From NCBI GenBank assembly GCA_007125455.1, contig SLDE01000041.1, positions 1-29,779 on the forward strand: a DNA stretch of 29,779 nucleotides. Direction: 5' to 3'. The notes beneath the pieces are model-generated. The model was not told the DNA's origin and searched no databases. It saw only the letters and a list, made by a program, of their open reading frames with translations. This document shows positions 1 to 7,700 of the stretch, in pieces (position 1 is the stretch's first letter; every line of letters begins with the position of its first letter). The translations under genes and the position numbers were made by a program. Source of the stretch: Ectothiorhodospiraceae bacterium (GTDB lineage Bacteria > Pseudomonadota > Gammaproteobacteria > Thiohalomonadales > Thiohalomonadaceae).

Positions 1-763
1 TATCGCGCGCGTAACTCGCAAGCCCCTTGACCTTTCGCGTATCATCATAGATCGGATAGTAGATAGCATCGTACCAACGGGGTTCGCCGCCAGGAGAAAG
101 CTTAAACTCCATTCTTTTGGCTTTTCCGGACCGTAGAATTTCCTTCTTGAAATTTTCCAGTTGTACCGCTTCCTCATGCGACAACAGTTCCCGATCAGTT
201 TTACCAATAACCTCTTCCGGCGTCAGTGGTGGCGCTGGGTTGGTTATCCACGTGTATTTTAGTTCGTCATCCTGAGCAAAAATCACATCTGGAGTATTCC
301 TTGCAATTAGACGAAAAACATTTTCGCTCTTGCGCAATGCTGCATCTGCGGCCCGTTTTTGAACGTCTATATAGTGCGAAACATGCATGACCGACTGAAG
401 GTTCCCGGACTCGTCACATATCGGGGTATGGGTCATCTGGGTAGGAAATGTTGAGCCACTGCGATGCTGAACAAGCAACTCGCAAGAGCTGCTCTTCCCG
501 TCACGCAATATGGTCATCATTTCCTCAGCATTCTGCTGGTGGTCTTTTGCGACCATTTCCTGCATGAAGCATTCCCCGCGTGCTTCCTTCTCGCCCCATC
601 CATATAGCTTCTCAGCGTAGGGATTTAGATAAAGAATGACGCCCTCAACATCAGTGATTACGATAGCCTGTTCAATGAATTGCCATATTTGAGAAAGGAT
701 CTTGATGCGTTGATCCTCTACGTCACTTACTGACGGAAGAATGTCAGATTTCCTCCTCGCCAT
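1..763 (-). CDS. PAS-domain sensory protein, N-terminal part (runs off left edge)
   Basis: An open frame runs from an ATG at 763 down to base 1 without a stop, giving 254 residues of a longer protein. A GAGGAAA ribosome site lies 7 nt upstream (771-777) and supports this start. Residues about 25-135 look like a PAS domain: IEQAIVITDVEGVILYLNPY, then YGW and a PAC-like end (GNLQSVMHVSHYIDVQKRA). Residues about 145-254 look like a second PAS domain (LRKSENVFRLIARNTPDVIF ... GKTDRELL ... EPRWYDAIYYPI). No signal peptide or membrane segment is visible, so this part should be cytoplasmic. PAS repeats of this kind usually sit in front of a histidine kinase, GGDEF or EAL module, but the output domain is outside the window and cannot be assigned. 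The coding DNA is more AT-rich than its neighbours, which may reflect a different origin. Confidence 0.85.
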   Translation of the reverse strand, partial: MARRKSDILPSVSDVEDQRIKILSQIWQFIEQAIVITDVEGVILYLNPYAEKLYGWGEKEARGECFMQEMVAKDHQQNAEEMMTILRDGKSSSCELLVQHRSGSTFPTQMTHTPICDESGNLQSVMHVSHYIDVQKRAADAALRKSENVFRLIARNTPDVIFAQDDELKYTWITNPAPPLTPEEVIGKTDRELLSHEEAVQLENFKKEILRSGKAKRMEFKLSPGGEPRWYDAIYYPIYDDTRKVKGLASYARD

Positions 764-1016
764 AGGTAGATTTCCTCATTTCGTAAAGTTAGCTTACCTT
801 TTTACCTCAGGGTATGCCTCATCAGGTGAATCTGTTGGTAGCTGAGAAGGCCTACTAAGGATTGGAGTCCTCTCTATCTGAAAAGATGATGTTGCGAGCA
901 AATAACTTCAAAGATGAGAGCGGGCGCGGCTCACTTTAAGATTATCCTAAATCAGGTTAAATTCAACTATCTATTCTTCTTCGTGGATATCTGTGCGGCA
1001 AGCACTCGACCGTTGA

Positions 1017-1150
1017 AATAATGGGGTCATAAATAATGTAAATAATGGGGTCAGAGAAAAATTAAGCGATTCCATCCGAGCTTATCTCGCGTCGCTCCTG
1101 TCGCTGCTGCGCGTTATCAGTAGGCTGATGGGTCATGGCTGTCCCCGTTT
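1017..1150. mobile_element. Probable remnant of a RAYT/REP-type mobile element flank
   Basis: A 13-nt direct repeat, AATAATGGGGTCA, occurs at 1017-1029 and 1041-1053. The second copy continues as GAGAAAAATTAAGC. A degenerate third copy, ATGGGTCAT, is at 1128-1136, followed by GGCTGTCCCCGTTTA. From memory, TGGGGTCAGAG...AATTAAGC and the complement of CTGTCCCCGTTT recur next to REP-associated tyrosine transposase (Y1_Tnp) genes in gammaproteobacteria. No transposase frame is present here, so this would be only a leftover flank. The assignment rests on remembered motif similarity. Confidence 0.4.
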
Positions 1151-1189
1151 ATGCCTTAACATCTGGATATAAGCAGGCAAAAATACATT

Positions 1190-1364
1190 CACCGCAAAGG
1201 TGCAAAGGCGCAAAGGCGCTCAAGTATATATACCGTATGCCCCACCTACATTAACGATCATCCATGAGAACTATCCCCCCCCTCATCTGAGTATCGAGCT
1301 GCGCTTTGAAGCACGCTTTGATCCTTAATACTCTGCGCCTCTGCGCCTCTGCGCCTTTGCGGTG
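1190..1364. repeat. Inverted pair of purine-rich short-period repeats
   Basis: The left arm at 1190-1220 starts CACCGCAAAGG and continues as stuttering GCGCAAAGG units. The right arm at 1331-1364 is its near reverse complement, with GCGCCTCT units ending CCTTTGCGGTG. The arms flank about 110 nt with no gene. The rest of the gene-free stretch 764-1426 holds the element remnant at 1017-1150 and AT-rich sequence with nothing else I recognise. Similar CACCGCAAAGGCGCAAAGG strings are, as I recall, dispersed in many environmental proteobacteria; the function is unknown. Confidence 0.7.
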
Positions 1365-1426
1365 AAAAAGGTCTTTCTTTGTCAGTTGAGATCTTTTTTA
1401 AAGGGCGGGGTGAAGCGACACCATGC

Positions 1427-2668
1427 CTACTCCGCCATTAAACCCCGCACCGCATCCAGCACTTCCGGTTCTTCCCAGTCGATGGCGCTGTTGACCGAGT
1501 AGCGCAGCCTGCCTTCGCGATCGAGGATGAAGGAGGAGGGGAAGGCGAAGACCTTCCATTCGGCGGATACCCGTCCGTCGCTGTCCATTAGCACCGGAAA
1601 ATCCACTTGCACCTGTTGCAGGAATTCCCGGATGTGTTCGGCGCTTTCCTGGAAGTTGACCGAGACGATGACAAAGCCCTCGCCGAGGGTTTCGGCCATG
1701 CGGTTCATGGAGGGGATCTCCTCCACGCAGGGTGGGCACCAGCTGGCCCAGAAGTTGAGCAGGATGACGTTGTCGCCGTAGTCGGCCAGGGTGTGTGCCT
1801 GGCCTTCTTGGTCGGGCAGGGCGATGGGGGTGGCGTGGCGGCTGCCGTCCAGCGCCACCAGGCCGCGTCGGGTAGTGAGGGTGTCTGTCTCGGGCAGGGC
1901 GGCGGGGTGGGTAGGCCGTTCCATCTGGCTGAACAGACGCGCCGCGCGCAGTAGTTGTGTCGGGATGGCCTGTTGCGCCTCCAGCTCGTGGGGGGGCGGG
2001 GTGCCACGGCGCAGGTAGTAGAAGTCCTGTACCCCGGCGATGATCTGGCTGAATACCGGCGCGCCTCCTTGCTGCAGGGTGGTGATGATTTCATCCAGGT
2101 GCCAACGGTAGACCCCTTGCTCCGGTTGCAGCAGCCAGATGGGCAGGTTGGTGGCGTGGGCTGTTTCGATGAGGCGTGCCGGTTCACCGGCCACGGGCGT
2201 GGCTGCCATCAGGTTGGGGAAGTTCAGCACTGCACCGAGGACGTAGTTCGCCTCTGGGCCGTCTTCCTGCCATTGGCGCAGGCCGCGCAGGCTGGGGATG
2301 GATGGGCGCCCGGAGGTGACCAGCATGATCTGTTTGCCGCTGTGTTGGTGGGCGGCGCGCAGCAGGCTGGCAATACTGACCCCGCTGAGGTCGCGCATGT
2401 TTTCGTTGGTGCGGGTGAGGAAGTGGGCGTCGAGCAGGTCCACTTGCCATACTTCTACCCCCATCAGGTTCAGCTCCTCGGCGAGGAGGCGGTGGGCCGG
2501 GCGCTCGCCGGACTGGGGCAGCACCCATAGAAAGAGGTATTCGCCCTCGGCGGGGTAGACGCTGACCGGCAACTCCACGCCGTCGTCGTCTTCGATATAG
2601 AGGGTCTCACTGGCGTGCAGCCAAAACGGCAGGCAAAGCAGCAGCACTAGCAGGGGGATATGGCGCAT
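1427..2668 (-). CDS. Secreted alpha/beta-hydrolase-like domain fused to a TlpA/ResA thioredoxin domain
   Basis: 413 residues. Residues 1-19 form a signal peptide (MRHIPLLVLLLCLPFWLHA, cut before SETLY), so the protein is probably periplasmic. Residues about 280-413 are a TlpA/ResA-type thioredoxin fold with the redox motif W-C311-P-P-C314, a cis-proline region (FAFPSSFILDREG) and an AhpC/TSA-like core (VIVSVNFQES). Residues 20-260 resemble a DUF3530-like alpha/beta-hydrolase (VLPQSGERPAHRLLAEEL, QIMLVTSGRPS), but no canonical G-x-S-x-G nucleophile elbow is visible there. The thioredoxin half should reduce or exchange disulfides; the role of the first half is unknown. It is the last gene of a minus-strand group with the DUF3047 and lipoprotein genes, 117 nt after the former. 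No clear ribosome site precedes the ATG. The C-terminal assignment is firm and the N-terminal one tentative. Confidence 0.85.
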   Translation of the reverse strand: MRHIPLLVLLLCLPFWLHASETLYIEDDDGVELPVSVYPAEGEYLFLWVLPQSGERPAHRLLAEELNLMGVEVWQVDLLDAHFLTRTNENMRDLSGVSIASLLRAAHQHSGKQIMLVTSGRPSIPSLRGLRQWQEDGPEANYVLGAVLNFPNLMAATPVAGEPARLIETAHATNLPIWLLQPEQGVYRWHLDEIITTLQQGGAPVFSQIIAGVQDFYYLRRGTPPPHELEAQQAIPTQLLRAARLFSQMERPTHPAALPETDTLTTRRGLVALDGSRHATPIALPDQEGQAHTLADYGDNVILLNFWASWCPPCVEEIPSMNRMAETLGEGFVIVSVNFQESAEHIREFLQQVQVDFPVLMDSDGRVSAEWKVFAFPSSFILDREGRLRYSVNSAIDWEEPEVLDAVRGLMAE

Positions 2669-2785
2669 GGTTATTGGGCTCTATTGTGGTTTTGTGCCAC
2701 GACTGTGACCACAATGGATGCGGGGTGTTCCCCGGATCAAGGTCTTGTTGGTGTGTTTTGTCTGTTGCCCGTGTTCTCTGGGGCC

Positions 2786-3427
2786 TCATTGGCCGCGGGA
2801 AAACCCGATATCCCCATACCAGGCCTGGGCGCTTTGGCCGGTGTTATCGCTATCGGTCATGAGCGCTACTGCGTCCACCCTGCCCGGTTCGCTGCCGAAC
2901 AGGCGGCGGTAGTCTTCCAGTACATTGCGCTGGTGGTGGCGCCATTGGCCAAGCTTTTCCTCTCCGGCATCCACGGCGATCATGCGGGCGTTGCCGGTGA
3001 AGGCATTGGGCCATTCGCTGCCGATCGCCTGGTGGCTGGACCAGACGTAGTTGATCGCACGGCTGCGCCAGAAGCGTATCCCACCGGAGAACACCACGTA
3101 GATCCGCACCGGGTAGTCGTCCCCGGCGCGGGTCTGTTCGTCGTTGCCCTCAAACAGCTGTTCGGTACGCCAGGACCAGTTCAGGTAGGGGGTCTGTTGC
3201 AGGTCGATGTGGATCTCCCGGTACAGCCCGGAGGCGCTGGCCTGGCTGTCGGCTTGCAGCACGGTGCGCCCGTCCTGCTCGACCAGGCGATACTCGGTGT
3301 GACCCTCAAAGCGGCGTTCCTGCCAGCCGTCCAGATCCCCCTGGGAGAACTCTCCTACCGGGATGCGGGTCTCGGCGCTAGCGATCAGCGGCCATAGCAG
3401 CGCCAGTAGCAAGATGGATCTATTCAT
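2786..3427 (-). CDS. DUF3047 family exported protein
   Basis: 213 residues from the ATG at 3427. The frame is open further upstream, but only this start gives a signal peptide (MNRSILLLALLWPLIASAET), and it overlaps the end of the preceding lipoprotein gene by 8 nt (ATGAATAG), a translational-coupling arrangement. The mature part has the DUF3047 hallmarks as I know them: a jelly-roll-like start (FSQGDLDGWQERRFEGHTEY), LNWSWR, then TRAGDDYPVRIYVVF, INYVWSS, and a VDAVALMTDSDNTG...AWYGDIGF end. Family members are periplasmic proteins of unknown function, and no catalytic residues can be proposed. Co-translation with the upstream lipoprotein suggests the two act together in the envelope. Confidence 0.85.
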   Translation of the reverse strand: MNRSILLLALLWPLIASAETRIPVGEFSQGDLDGWQERRFEGHTEYRLVEQDGRTVLQADSQASASGLYREIHIDLQQTPYLNWSWRTEQLFEGNDEQTRAGDDYPVRIYVVFSGGIRFWRSRAINYVWSSHQAIGSEWPNAFTGNARMIAVDAGEEKLGQWRHHQRNVLEDYRRLFGSEPGRVDAVALMTDSDNTGQSAQAWYGDIGFSRGQ

Positions 3428-4835
3428 TGGGCCTAACCTCAAATAGCGAGTCAAACAAAAACGCCTCATCAAAGTGGCGTCGACCGACAAAGGCGGTGGG
3501 GTGACGCCCCCACTGGCGCATTGCTCCGGCAGAGCGGATCCCCATTGGCCAGAACAGCCAGCGTTCCGGGCGCTCGGTGCCGGGGAGCAGGCCGTGCTGG
3601 TCAAACAGGCTGTGCCAGCTATCCTCTGCCGGCAGGGCGCGCAGCTCGTTGTAGGGGCGGGGGCGAAGTGCCAGGGCGGGCCGTTCGCCGCCATCGGGGT
3701 AGAGGCGCGCGATATAGTGCCGAGTGTGCTCTATGCGCAGCACCAGACGCCCCGCCTCGGGGGCCGTCTGGGGTGACAGGGGGGGTTCCAGCAGGCCCGT
3801 GGTGGGCTGCCCCTCGACCCAGCGCACCCGGTCGGTGGGAAAGAACAGGTGGTAACAGCCGCAGGGGTGGATGCTGTCGTACCACAGCGGCCTGCCATCT
3901 GCAGCGAGCGTTACGCGCCAGTGGATACCGTCCAGCCAGCCGGCGTAGATGTCGTTGCTGGGGCGCGCAGGAAACCAGATCAGGTAATTCAACTGCAGCA
4001 GTACCTCGTCGCCAAAGCGGGTGTGGGAGAGGTGGCGGTATTCGGTGGGGTGGCGGGGATCGAGCCGGGGGCCATCCTGCCAGCGAAAGCCGCCGATCAG
4101 GTCGTTTTCATCCACCACGTCCACCTCCCAGATCGGCGCGTGTTGGGCGAAGAGCTGTTGGGTTTGCTGTGGATCGGGTTGCGGTTGTCCCAGTGGGTCG
4201 TGCGGGATGGGGCCTGGCGGGGGCGGGGCTTGGCCTGGGCTTGCCCAGCGGTGCAAGCGGCCCTCCACGGGCAGGTGACCAAGTGGCATGGCGTAGCTGG
4301 CATGGGTTTCGCGGTGCCAGTTGCGGATCCCCCAGCGGATCCCCAGGGCGCTCACCGGGTAGAGGCCGAAGAGGCGTAGCCGGTTGAGGTAATCATCGGG
4401 TACCTGGCTGGCCTGGATTAGCGCATCCAGCCGTTGTGGGCGCTGTCTGTCATGCTCTAACAGCAGGGTACGGCAATGGTTGAGGCGTCGCGACTGGGCC
4501 TCGGCCTGTTGTGGATCGCCATGCAGGCGCAGCAGCTCGAAGTGGCGTGCCTGTTCGTCCAGGCCTGCCAACTGGGCCAACCAGTGAGCTAGCCGGGCTT
4601 CGTCCTCCAGCTCGCTGGCGAAGCTGGCGAGCAGACGGTTGCTGCGCAGATAGGGGAAACCGGGGATGCGGTACTCCCCCGCATCATGCAGCCCCGCCTC
4701 GGCCAACTGGGCATCCAGTTCGCTGAAGTGTTGCCAGCACTGCTGCTGTTCATGATCCAGTGTGGGTGGCTTGACCACACTGGCACAACCAGCCAGTAGC
4801 AGCAGTACTAGCCCGATAAGTATCCGTCCGCTCAT
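3420..4835 (-). CDS. Predicted lipoprotein of unknown function
   Basis: 471 residues with a lipoprotein signal: a hydrophobic stretch LIGLVLLLLAGC with the lipobox L-A-G-C17. After processing it should be lipid-anchored in the envelope, probably the outer membrane, because the residues after Cys17 are A-S-V rather than Asp. Residues about 30-130 are rich in Leu, Gln and Glu and likely helical. Residues 195-225 form a Pro/Gln-rich linker. The C-terminal half contains conserved-looking blocks such as NYLIWFPARPSNDIYAGWLD, SIHPCGCYHLFFP and WPMGIRSAGAMRQWGRHP. I do not recognise a named domain. The paired cysteines in HPCGCYH could bind metal or form a disulfide, which is notable beside a thioredoxin-fold gene. 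It is first in the minus-strand group and divergent from the DUF21 gene across 76 nt. Confidence 0.75.
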   Translation of the reverse strand: MSGRILIGLVLLLLAGCASVVKPPTLDHEQQQCWQHFSELDAQLAEAGLHDAGEYRIPGFPYLRSNRLLASFASELEDEARLAHWLAQLAGLDEQARHFELLRLHGDPQQAEAQSRRLNHCRTLLLEHDRQRPQRLDALIQASQVPDDYLNRLRLFGLYPVSALGIRWGIRNWHRETHASYAMPLGHLPVEGRLHRWASPGQAPPPPGPIPHDPLGQPQPDPQQTQQLFAQHAPIWEVDVVDENDLIGGFRWQDGPRLDPRHPTEYRHLSHTRFGDEVLLQLNYLIWFPARPSNDIYAGWLDGIHWRVTLAADGRPLWYDSIHPCGCYHLFFPTDRVRWVEGQPTTGLLEPPLSPQTAPEAGRLVLRIEHTRHYIARLYPDGGERPALALRPRPYNELRALPAEDSWHSLFDQHGLLPGTERPERWLFWPMGIRSAGAMRQWGRHPTAFVGRRHFDEAFLFDSLFEVRPNE

Positions 4836-4911
4836 GTCGTAACTATAGCAGTGTGTATTGCTACGTGGGGTTGGCTGGGGTACTTTGCCCTAAAGCAAAT
4901 GGGGGTAGGGG

Positions 4912-5937
4912 ATGAGTCTGTTAACCTGGGTAGGGATCGCGCTGTGTCTTTCCCAGTCGGCGATGTTATCCGGTTCCAATCTGGCCTATTTTACCATCAG
5001 CAAGATGCGTCTGGAGCTGGAGGTGGCGCAGGGCAACCCGATGGCGAAGAAGGTGCTGGCGATGCGCCAGGACAGCAACTTCCTGTTGGTGACCATCCTG
5101 TGGGGCAATGTGGCGGTCAATGTGTTGCTGGCGCTGCTCTCCAACTCGGTGCTGACCGGGGTGATGGCCTTTCTCTTCTCTACCGTGGTGATCACCATCG
5201 TCGGCGAGATCATGCCCCAGGCCTACTTCTCCCGCAATGCCCTGCGTATGGCCTCGCTGCTGGCACCACTGTTGCGCGGCTATCAGCTGCTGCTCTATCC
5301 GGTGGCCAAACCCACCGCGCTGATCCTCGATCGCTGGTTGGGCAAGGAGGCGATCCAGTATTACAGCGAAAAGGATCTGGAGTCGATCATCCTGATGCAT
5401 GCCCACTCCGGTGAGAGCGATATCAACCGGGTGGAGGGGCGCGGGGCGATCAACTTCCTCGCCCTGGATGACCTACCGGTCGCCGAGGAGGGGGAACGGG
5501 CCGATCCGCTGAGCATCGTGGCGATGCCCTTTCGCAACGGGATGCCGGTCTTTCCCGCGATCAGCCACGACTATAACGATCCCTTCCTGCGTCGCATCCA
5601 CCGCTCGCGGCGCAAGTGGATCATCCTGGTGGACGAGCAGGGCGAGCCGCATATGACCCTCAATGCCGATACCTTCCTGCGCGATGCCTTTTTCAACCCG
5701 GATCAGCTTAATCCGCACCGCCACTGTCACCGCCCCTTGATCGTGCGCCATGGGCAGATCTGTCTGGGGGAGGTGCTGCCCCGGCTCAAGGTCCACCCCA
5801 AGCGTTCGGGGGACGATGTGGTGGATGAGGACATCATCCTGCTGTGGGACGACGTGAAACGGGTGATCACCGGCTCGGACATCCTGGGGCGGCTGCTGCG
5901 CGGGATCGTGCGCAATGAGGCCATCAAGGTCGACTAG
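4912..5937 (+). CDS. DUF21 (CNNM-type) membrane protein without a CorC domain
   Basis: 341 residues. Residues 1-140 carry hydrophobic segments typical of the DUF21/CNNM transmembrane domain (SLLTWVGIALCLSQSAMLSG, LVTILWGNVAVNVLLALLSN, MAFLFSTVVITIVGEIMPQAYFSR). The GEIMPQ motif is a DUF21 hallmark; relatives are linked to magnesium or cobalt transport. The remainder (about 150-341) is soluble. It may be a worn CBS pair (WIILVDEQGEPHMTLNADTF; VKRVITGSDILGRLLRGI), but no CorC/HlyC C-terminal domain follows, so the protein is shorter than the usual 400-450 residue CorC/YfjD type. A G-rich stretch sits directly before the ATG. It is monocistronic: a hairpin repeat follows, then the copper genes. 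The exact substrate is unknown. Confidence 0.82.
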   Translation: MSLLTWVGIALCLSQSAMLSGSNLAYFTISKMRLELEVAQGNPMAKKVLAMRQDSNFLLVTILWGNVAVNVLLALLSNSVLTGVMAFLFSTVVITIVGEIMPQAYFSRNALRMASLLAPLLRGYQLLLYPVAKPTALILDRWLGKEAIQYYSEKDLESIILMHAHSGESDINRVEGRGAINFLALDDLPVAEEGERADPLSIVAMPFRNGMPVFPAISHDYNDPFLRRIHRSRRKWIILVDEQGEPHMTLNADTFLRDAFFNPDQLNPHRHCHRPLIVRHGQICLGEVLPRLKVHPKRSGDDVVDEDIILLWDDVKRVITGSDILGRLLRGIVRNEAIKVD

Positions 5938-5948
5938 CCCGTATTTTA

Positions 5949-5989
5949 GGTGGGTCATATCCCGCGCTCACTGCGGCATATCACCCACC
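5949..5989. repeat. Long imperfect hairpin (REP-like) after the DUF21 gene
   Basis: GGTGGGT at 5949-5955 pairs with ACCCACC at 5983-5989. The arms extend inward through ATAT and CCGC/GCGG, giving 15 of 17 complementary positions around a 7-nt loop. No T-run follows, so it is not a classical terminator. It resembles the dispersed GTGGGTT...AACCCAC palindromes common between gammaproteobacterial genes. It could protect the 3' end of the upstream transcript. Confidence 0.7.
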
Positions 5990-6078
5990 GTGCCATCCCA
6001 TTCATCCACAATACCTGGCTATCCGGTTGATTTTATTGGCCTGTTTTTCTTGGCATATATGCTGCAAGAGGTTTGCCC

Positions 6079-6576
6079 GTGAAACGAGAGATGAAACGAC
6101 TGATATTACCGCTGGCGCTGATTGTCCTGCTCGGTGGGGTGTTGCTCTGGCTATTGGTGCCGCGCCTCCAGGCCCTGCTGGATGGCGAGCAGACCAATCT
6201 GCTGTGGCAACTGGAGGGGGCGGCCGCGTGCGACCTCCACCATGGGCCTTGCCGCGCCAAGCTGGGTGAGGGGCAGTGGGTGGAGTTGGCGATCAGCCCC
6301 CATCCCATCCGCATGTTGCAGCAGTTGACGCTTCAGGTGAGCGTCGTCGGCCTTCCCGCCGAGCAGGTGCAGATCGACTTTAATGGGGTTGAGATGAACA
6401 TGGGTTACAACCGACCACGCCTGGAAAAACAGGCCGATGGCGTGTTTGTCGGCGACGGTATCCTGCCGCTGTGCGTACTGGAGAGCATGACCTGGCGCGC
6501 CCGGGTGCTGCTCGACTCCCCGCCGGGACGCGGCGTGGCCGACTTTTACTTTGTCACCTCTAGGAGGCAGCAATGA
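6079..6576 (+). CDS. Membrane-anchored protein of the SCO/copper gene group
   Basis: 165 residues from GTG at 6079. I prefer this start because AAGAGG (6066-6071) lies 7 nt upstream; a TTG at 6073 would leave almost no spacing and an ATG at 6091 lacks a proper site. An N-terminal membrane anchor (RLILPLALIVLLGGVLLWLL) is followed by an exported domain with C-D-L-H-H-G-P-C, NGVEMNMGYNRPRL and a late LPLCVLESMTWRA block. The His, Met and Cys residues suggest metal contact. The general plan recalls FixH/YtkA-like proteins found beside SCO genes, but I cannot assign the family firmly. The stop overlaps the SCO start (ATGA), so the two are likely co-translated and work in the same copper pathway on the periplasmic face of the inner membrane. 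Confidence 0.72.
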   Translation: MKREMKRLILPLALIVLLGGVLLWLLVPRLQALLDGEQTNLLWQLEGAAACDLHHGPCRAKLGEGQWVELAISPHPIRMLQQLTLQVSVVGLPAEQVQIDFNGVEMNMGYNRPRLEKQADGVFVGDGILPLCVLESMTWRARVLLDSPPGRGVADFYFVTSRRQQ

Positions 6577-7202
6577 CTGGGCAAAAACGCGTGATGCCGG
6601 AACGAGGGCTGTGGCTGCTGGTTTTGCTACTGCTGGTGGCGGTGGCCCTGGTGATATTTTGGCAGGACAGTAGCGAGGAGTCGGCCGGTCACCGGGATCT
6701 GCCGCTGATCGCCGCCCCGCAAGGGGGTGACTTTGGCCTCAGCCGCGAGGGGGAGAGCTTCGCTCTGAGCGATTATCGCGGCCAGGTGGTGTTGCTCTAC
6801 TTTGGCTACACCTTTTGTCCCGATGTTTGCCCCACCTCACTGGCGCTAATGACCAACGCGCTGCGTCGCATGACGCCGGAGCAGCTGGCGCAGGTGCAAG
6901 GGGTCTTTGTCAGTGTTGACCCCGAGCGGGATACCCCGGCCCAACTGGCCGAGTACACCGGTTTCTTCCACCCCAACATCCATGGTGTCAGTGGCACAGA
7001 GGCGCAACTGGCCGAGGCCGGGGCGCTCTATGGTGCGGCCTGGCAACGCGCCGAAAGCGATTCGGCGATGGGCTACGCGGTGGATCATAGCTCCAATACC
7101 TACGTGATCGACAAAGACGGCCAGTTGGTGGAGATCCTCGCCCACGGCGCCAGTGTCGAGCGCATCCTTGAAGTTGTACTCCCCCTGTTAGATGAGGAAT
7201 AA
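6573..7202 (+). CDS. SCO1/SenC/PrrC family copper chaperone
   Basis: 209 residues. AGGAGG at 6562-6567 sits 5 nt before the ATG, which overlaps the upstream stop. One N-terminal membrane segment (LWLLVLLLLVAVALVIFW) anchors a periplasmic thioredoxin-like domain. The SCO copper site is complete: YFGYTF-C82-PDV-C86-PTS plus His172 in the block YAVDHSSNTYVID. FVSVDPERDTP is the usual family block. SCO proteins deliver copper to, or reduce the cysteines of, the CuA site of cytochrome c oxidase. The PCuAC gene begins 3 nt after the stop, so the pair forms the known SCO-PCuAC delivery route. No oxidase genes are in the window. Confidence 0.95.
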   Translation: MTGQKRVMPERGLWLLVLLLLVAVALVIFWQDSSEESAGHRDLPLIAAPQGGDFGLSREGESFALSDYRGQVVLLYFGYTFCPDVCPTSLALMTNALRRMTPEQLAQVQGVFVSVDPERDTPAQLAEYTGFFHPNIHGVSGTEAQLAEAGALYGAAWQRAESDSAMGYAVDHSSNTYVIDKDGQLVEILAHGASVERILEVVLPLLDEE

Positions 7203-7205
7203 AGC

Positions 7206-7688
7206 ATGAAAAAACTGTTTAGCGCCCTTGCCATGTTCTTGCTGGTTGGTATGGCCCAGGCTGGCGGCCACATGGCCCACGGTAACCACCCGATAGAGGT
7301 ACACAAGCCCTTTGTACGCCTGATGCCGCCCAGTCAGCCCAATACGGGGGCCTTTATGGTGCTCAACAACACCACGGATAAAGAGATGGCCCTGGTGCGT
7401 GCCGAGAGCGGGGTCTCCCGTGTGGTGGAGTTGCACACCCACACCATGGTCGATGGGGTAATGCAGATGCGCGAGATCCCGCGCATAGCGATCCCCGCCC
7501 AGGGCCGCACCGAGCTCAAGCCGGGTGGTCTGCATGTGATGCTGATCGGTCTGCATGAGCCGCTGCAAGATGGCCAGCAGGTGGATATCACCCTGGTCTT
7601 TGAGGACGGCTCGCAGCAGACCGTTCACGCCCCGGTGCGTCACCCCGGCAGCGAGATGCCGATGCATGGCCATGGCCATGGCCACTGA
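7206..7688 (+). CDS. PCuAC family periplasmic copper(I) chaperone
   Basis: 160 residues with a signal peptide (MKKLFSALAMFLLVGMAQA) and a GAGGA ribosome site 7 nt before the ATG. The copper site matches the family motif H(M)X10MX21HXM exactly: His77, Met88, His110, Met112. The tail is an extra metal-binding element rich in His and Met (PMHGHGHGH). PCuAC passes Cu(I) to the CuA or CuB centre of respiratory oxidases, together with SCO. The gene follows SCO closely and precedes a Spy/CpxP-like gene by 12 nt, so all are probably one operon. The upstream residues GGHMAHGNH add another potential copper ligand cluster. Confidence 0.95.
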   Translation: MKKLFSALAMFLLVGMAQAGGHMAHGNHPIEVHKPFVRLMPPSQPNTGAFMVLNNTTDKEMALVRAESGVSRVVELHTHTMVDGVMQMREIPRIAIPAQGRTELKPGGLHVMLIGLHEPLQDGQQVDITLVFEDGSQQTVHAPVRHPGSEMPMHGHGHGH

Positions 7689-7700
7689 GCGCAGGGGTAG

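Noticed and set aside
1190..1364. Possible CRISPR array
   Set aside because: The short units are contiguous and purine-rich with no unique spacers of regular length, and the arms are inverted rather than direct.
2660..3397. A 245-codon plus-strand frame over the DUF3047 gene
   Set aside because: The minus-strand frame has a signal peptide and family motifs; the plus-strand frame has neither.
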